Below are positions 61,508-64,000 of a stretch of DNA of 64,000 nucleotides, in pieces (positions within the stretch are counted from its first letter, which is position 1; each line of letters begins with the position of its first letter). Source of the DNA: Streptomyces chryseus. GTDB lineage: Bacteria; Actinomycetota; Actinomycetes; Streptomycetales; Streptomycetaceae. The stretch is from assembly GCF_014650755.1 (NCBI RefSeq), contig NZ_BMVO01000027.1:1-64000 (forward strand), given 5' to 3'. The translations under genes and the position numbers were made by a program. The notes below the pieces were generated by a model. The model was given only the letters and a program-made list of their open reading frames with translations, was not told the DNA's origin and searched no databases.

Positions 61508-61939
61508 ATGGATCTATGGCTGATCTGGTTGATCGTCGCCGCGGTATTGGCTGTGGCGGAGATCTTCACGCTCACTGCTGCGCTCGGAATGCTGGGCGGG
61601 GCGGCCCTGGTGACGTCGGGATTCGCCGCGGTGGGGGTACCACTGGCTTTGCAATTCCTGGTGTTCACCATCGTTGCTGTGGTCAGCGTGATGTTTTTGC
61701 GTCCCGTGGCGCTGCGCCACGTGCTGCAGCCGCAGGTGGAGCGCTTCGGCATCGACGCACTGGTCGGCAGGGCCGCCTATGTGGTCTCAGAGGTGACGGG
61801 CCTGGGGGGAAGGGTCCGCATCGGCGGTGAGGAATGGACGGCCCGCGCCTATGACGAGGCGCTGGTGATTCCTCCCGGAGTGACCGTCGACGTCATAGAG
61901 ATCAGCGGCACCACCGCAGTCGTCTACCCCCGGGAGTGA
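61508..61939 (+). CDS. NfeD-like membrane protein
   Basis: The ATG at 61508 follows GGGAGGGG by 7 bases and gives 143 residues. Hydrophobic helices (LWLIWLIVAAVLAVAEIFTL, LGMLGGAALVTSGFAAVGVP, LQFLVFTIVAVVSVMFLRPV) precede an OB-fold domain (LVGRAAYVVSEVTGLGGRVR, IGGEEWTARAYDEALVIPPG). NfeD proteins pair with SPFH/stomatin proteins in membrane microdomains. The partner gene starts 3 bp after this stop. Confidence 0.9.
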   Translation: MDLWLIWLIVAAVLAVAEIFTLTAALGMLGGAALVTSGFAAVGVPLALQFLVFTIVAVVSVMFLRPVALRHVLQPQVERFGIDALVGRAAYVVSEVTGLGGRVRIGGEEWTARAYDEALVIPPGVTVDVIEISGTTAVVYPRE

Positions 61940-61942
61940 GCC

Positions 61943-62986
61943 ATGGAAGCGTCGGGGTTCCTTATTGCTGGACTGCTCGTCGCACTGTTCGCCGTTTTCA
62001 CCGTGTTGCGGGCGGTACGCATCGTGCCCCAAGCACGCGCCCGCAACGTCGAAAGACTCGGCCGCTACCACCGCACGCTGAAGCCCGGTCTCAACGTGGT
62101 GATCCCTTATATCGACCGTGTGCATCCGGTGATCGATCTGCGGGAGCAGGTCGTATCGTTTCGACCGCAACCGGTGATCACCGAGGACAATCTGGTCGTC
62201 GAGATCGATACCGTCCTGTACTTCCAGGTCACTGATCCGCGAGCAGCGTTTTACGAGATCGCGAATTTCCTGCAGGCAGTCGAGCAGCTCACCGTCACCA
62301 CCTTGCGCAACGTCGTGGGGTCCATGGACCTGGAAAAGACTCTTACCTCACGCGACACCATCAACAACCAGCTCCGTGGCGTCCTGGACGAAGCCACGGG
62401 CAAGTGGGGGCTGAGAGTCAACCGTGTGGAGATCAAGGCCATCGACCCCCCGCAGTCCATCAAGGACGCGATGCAGAAGCAGATGCGGGCCGAGCGCGAC
62501 AAGCGGGCCGCGATTCTCGGTGCCGAGGGACAACGCCAGTCGCAGATCCTTACCGCTGAAGGCGACAAGCAGTCCGCTGTCCTGCGCGCCGAGGGCAACC
62601 GCACCGCGGAGATTCTCAAGGCCGAGGGGCAGTCCCGGGCCATCGACGAGGTGTTCCAGGCAGTGCACCGCAACGACCCCGACCCCAAACTGCTGGCCTA
62701 CCAGTACCTCCAGATGCTGCCCCAACTCGCGCAGGGCTCGGGCAGTACATTCTGGGTAATCCCCAGCGAGGTCACCTCCGCACTCCAGGGAGTGTCCCGC
62801 GCCTTCAGCGAAGTACTGCCCCAGTCATCGGCCACCCGGGAGAGCCCGTCGGACGACAGGGCTGCCCAGGCGGCCAACGACGCTGCGCAGGCGGCAGAGG
62901 CTGCTGCCGAGGCCCTCGCCGACGCAGCCAAAGCCGATGGCACCACCCCCAGTACCCGTCCCCCGCACCTTGCTGACGGCCGCTGA
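61943..62986 (+). CDS. SPFH/Band 7 (stomatin/slipin) membrane protein
   Basis: The 347 residues begin with one membrane helix (FLIAGLLVALFAVFTVL), then the SPFH domain: RLGRYHRTLKPGLNVVIPYI, VVEIDTVLYFQVTDPRAAFY, VEIKAIDPPQSIKDAMQKQM. A coiled coil of repeated AEG units follows (ILGAEGQRQSQILTAEGDKQ, AVLRAEGNRTAEILKAEGQS), and an Ala-rich tail ends in HLADGR. It forms oligomeric membrane scaffolds with NfeD and is often linked to membrane stress and protease control. The pair is one operon. Confidence 0.92.
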   Translation: MEASGFLIAGLLVALFAVFTVLRAVRIVPQARARNVERLGRYHRTLKPGLNVVIPYIDRVHPVIDLREQVVSFRPQPVITEDNLVVEIDTVLYFQVTDPRAAFYEIANFLQAVEQLTVTTLRNVVGSMDLEKTLTSRDTINNQLRGVLDEATGKWGLRVNRVEIKAIDPPQSIKDAMQKQMRAERDKRAAILGAEGQRQSQILTAEGDKQSAVLRAEGNRTAEILKAEGQSRAIDEVFQAVHRNDPDPKLLAYQYLQMLPQLAQGSGSTFWVIPSEVTSALQGVSRAFSEVLPQSSATRESPSDDRAAQAANDAAQAAEAAAEALADAAKADGTTPSTRPPHLADGR

Positions 62987-63138
62987 GGCCCCTGGCTCAG
63001 CCGACTGCCGGCGCAGCACCTGCGGAAGCGGCCCCGTCGCCCGCTTCAGTGATCAGCGCATACTGCTCACCACCAAGAAAGGCCAACTGATCTGCATCGC
63101 CCCCGCCGACCAGTCCGACGTCCTCCGCTTCTGCCTGC

Positions 63139-63560
63139 GGGGGCTACGTCTGCTTCGAGGAGGAAGCCGGGTTCACCCGTAGGCCGCCCCGTGGACGGGC
63201 CTGGGGCCGACGAGGCCGCACCCCGGTCGTGACCGTCAGCGGACGACGCTCGGGACGGCTGTCAGCGGTCGGCCTGATCGCCACGCGACCGGGTTCCCGG
63301 ACCCCGGCTGTGCCACCGCCTGCGCACCCATCCCGCCGGCAAAGGCGCACGTCGCAGCATGGGCGAGCGGGACTTCATCGCTGGTCGACGGAGCCCACCA
63401 GCTCGTCGGGGCACCGATCGTGCCGGTCTGGGACCGCCTGAACACCCATGTCTCTCGCAGGATGCGGGACCTCGTGGCCGAGCGTGAGTGGAGAACAGTG
63501 TTCTTGCTGCCCGCCTCCGGGAAACCGGCCCTCTCGGAGAACCCCGAAGATCCAGCGTGA
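63139..63560 (+). pseudogene. IS630-family transposase remnant
   Basis: Frames encode GYVCFEEEAGFTRRPPRGRA, GRRGRTPVVTVSGRRSGRLS, AVGLIATRPGSRTR, then shifted MGERDFIA, GAHQLVGAPIVPVWDRLNTH and VSRRMRDLVAEREWRTVFLL. This is the middle of an IS630 DDE domain, from the first Asp/Glu block to the VWDRLNTH second Asp. The usual LLPAYAPDLNPVE end is replaced by unrelated sequence. Start and ends are missing and several indels occur. The preceding 62987-63138 has one unassigned frame (RILLTTKKGQLICIAPADQ). Confidence 0.65.
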
Positions 63561-63653
63561 CTGTGATGTCTTCGGCAGATGGGGTAAGCGTGAAGTAAAG
63601 ACAGCTGATGAAATTCACGCGGCCTGCGCCGCGCCTCGGAAGGGACCCTTTCC

Positions 63654-64000
63654 ATGTCGACTCATCACGCCCCCGCAACATCCCGCACCCGGGTACAGCA
63701 GGCGGCCCTCGCCGTCGGCGCGGTCTTCCTCCTCGTCGGCATCCTCGGCTTCATCCCCGGGATCACCACCGACTACGACACCTTGAAGTTCGCCGAGCAT
63801 CACTCCGAGGCCAAGCTCCTGGGCATCTTCCAGGTCTCGATCCTCCACAACATCGTCCACCTGCTGTTCGGCATCGCCGGCGTCGCCATGGCCCGCGCCG
63901 CCTCCACCGCTCGCACCTACCTCATCGGCGGCGGCATCATCTACCTGGTGCTGTGGATCTACGGCCTGATCATCGACCACGACAGCGCCGCCAACTTCGT
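63654..64000 (+). CDS. DUF4383 domain membrane protein (cut by window end)
   Basis: The ATG at 63654 follows GGAAGGG by 9 bases. The visible 115 residues include VQQAALAVGAVFLLVGILGF, IPGITTDYDTLKFAEHHSEA, KLLGIFQVSILHNIVHLLFG and YLIGGGIIYLVLWIYGLIID, the N-terminal three membrane helices of the DUF4383 family. This copy has the N-terminal part that the truncated relative at 7873-8337 lacks. The upstream stretch includes GGGGTAAG about 70 bp before the start, a possible stress-type promoter element. Function unknown. Confidence 0.85.
   Translation, partial: MSTHHAPATSRTRVQQAALAVGAVFLLVGILGFIPGITTDYDTLKFAEHHSEAKLLGIFQVSILHNIVHLLFGIAGVAMARAASTARTYLIGGGIIYLVLWIYGLIIDHDSAANF

Overview
The window is high-GC actinobacterial DNA, almost certainly from a Streptomyces chromosome. 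The signs are strong third-codon GC bias, many GTG and a few TTG starts, an AfsR-type SARP regulator, four clear ECF/SigE-type sigma factors, a class F sortase with DUF4397, WXG100-like and RHS remnants, a CU044_5270-family protein and many secreted proteins. The density of broken genes, IS remnants and one intact IS suggests an accessory or chromosome-arm region rather than the conserved core. I found no rRNA, tRNA, CRISPR array or replication origin.

Layout. 0-3.5 kb: a minus-strand set of ribbon-helix-helix protein, DUF4097 protein and DrrA-type ABC ATPase (cut by the window edge), preceded by a striking operator array, then a propeller-like lipoprotein. 3.7-8.3 kb: an ECF sigma / DUF4397 / sortase / zinc-finger anti-sigma / small membrane protein set, facing a decayed MerR-type (LitR-like) regulator and a short-chain dehydrogenase stump fused by deletion to a DUF4383 gene. 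This looks like a ruined light-response (lit) locus. 8.4-14 kb: DHFR-like reductase, a gene with an in-frame stop, a frameshifted WXG100-like mini-locus, a HEAT-repeat protein and small conserved proteins. 14.1-17.3 kb: TetR + membrane protein, then ECF sigma + CU044_5270-family partner. 17.3-28.6 kb: IS110 remnant, GNAT, NmrA-like reductase, LysR/lipoamide dehydrogenase pair, two gene stumps flanking a perfect hairpin, P450, Tat-exported metallo-hydrolase, and a class-A serine hydrolase divergent from a LysR gene. 29-36.8 kb: intact IS5-family element, DapA-like plus B3/B4 proteins, CsbD, RHS C-terminal remnant with two tiny membrane proteins, AMIN-like secreted protein, frameshifted DUF6308, and an Imm5-like putative immunity protein next to a transposase stump.

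The most coherent block is 37.4-49.6 kb. Three secreted enzymes (serine D,D-peptidase/beta-lactamase-like, M23 endopeptidase, NlpC/P60) end in the same roughly 70-residue SH3-like module with a conserved central Cys and a C-terminal Cys. Five small secreted proteins consist of little more than a related module. With them are a VanX-like D,D-dipeptidase, an ECF sigma factor, a lipoprotein, an I36-like protein and a 1106-residue SARP-NB-ARC-TPR regulator reading away from a divergent control region. I read this as one regulated cell-wall remodelling or wall-directed attack/defence system. It is the best candidate here for an undescribed system.

49.9-64 kb: a decayed XRE-type regulator, secreted parallel beta-helix protein, SigE-family sigma with a membrane-anchored partner, FG-GAP protein, two frameshifted conserved genes, GNAT, cold-shock protein, TerC with an added zinc ribbon, NfeD-SPFH pair, IS630 remnant, and the start of a DUF4383 protein. 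Many otherwise coherent genes carry a single-base indel, several in G or C runs. Either the region is decaying or the assembly has homopolymer errors, and the two can only be separated by checking reads.
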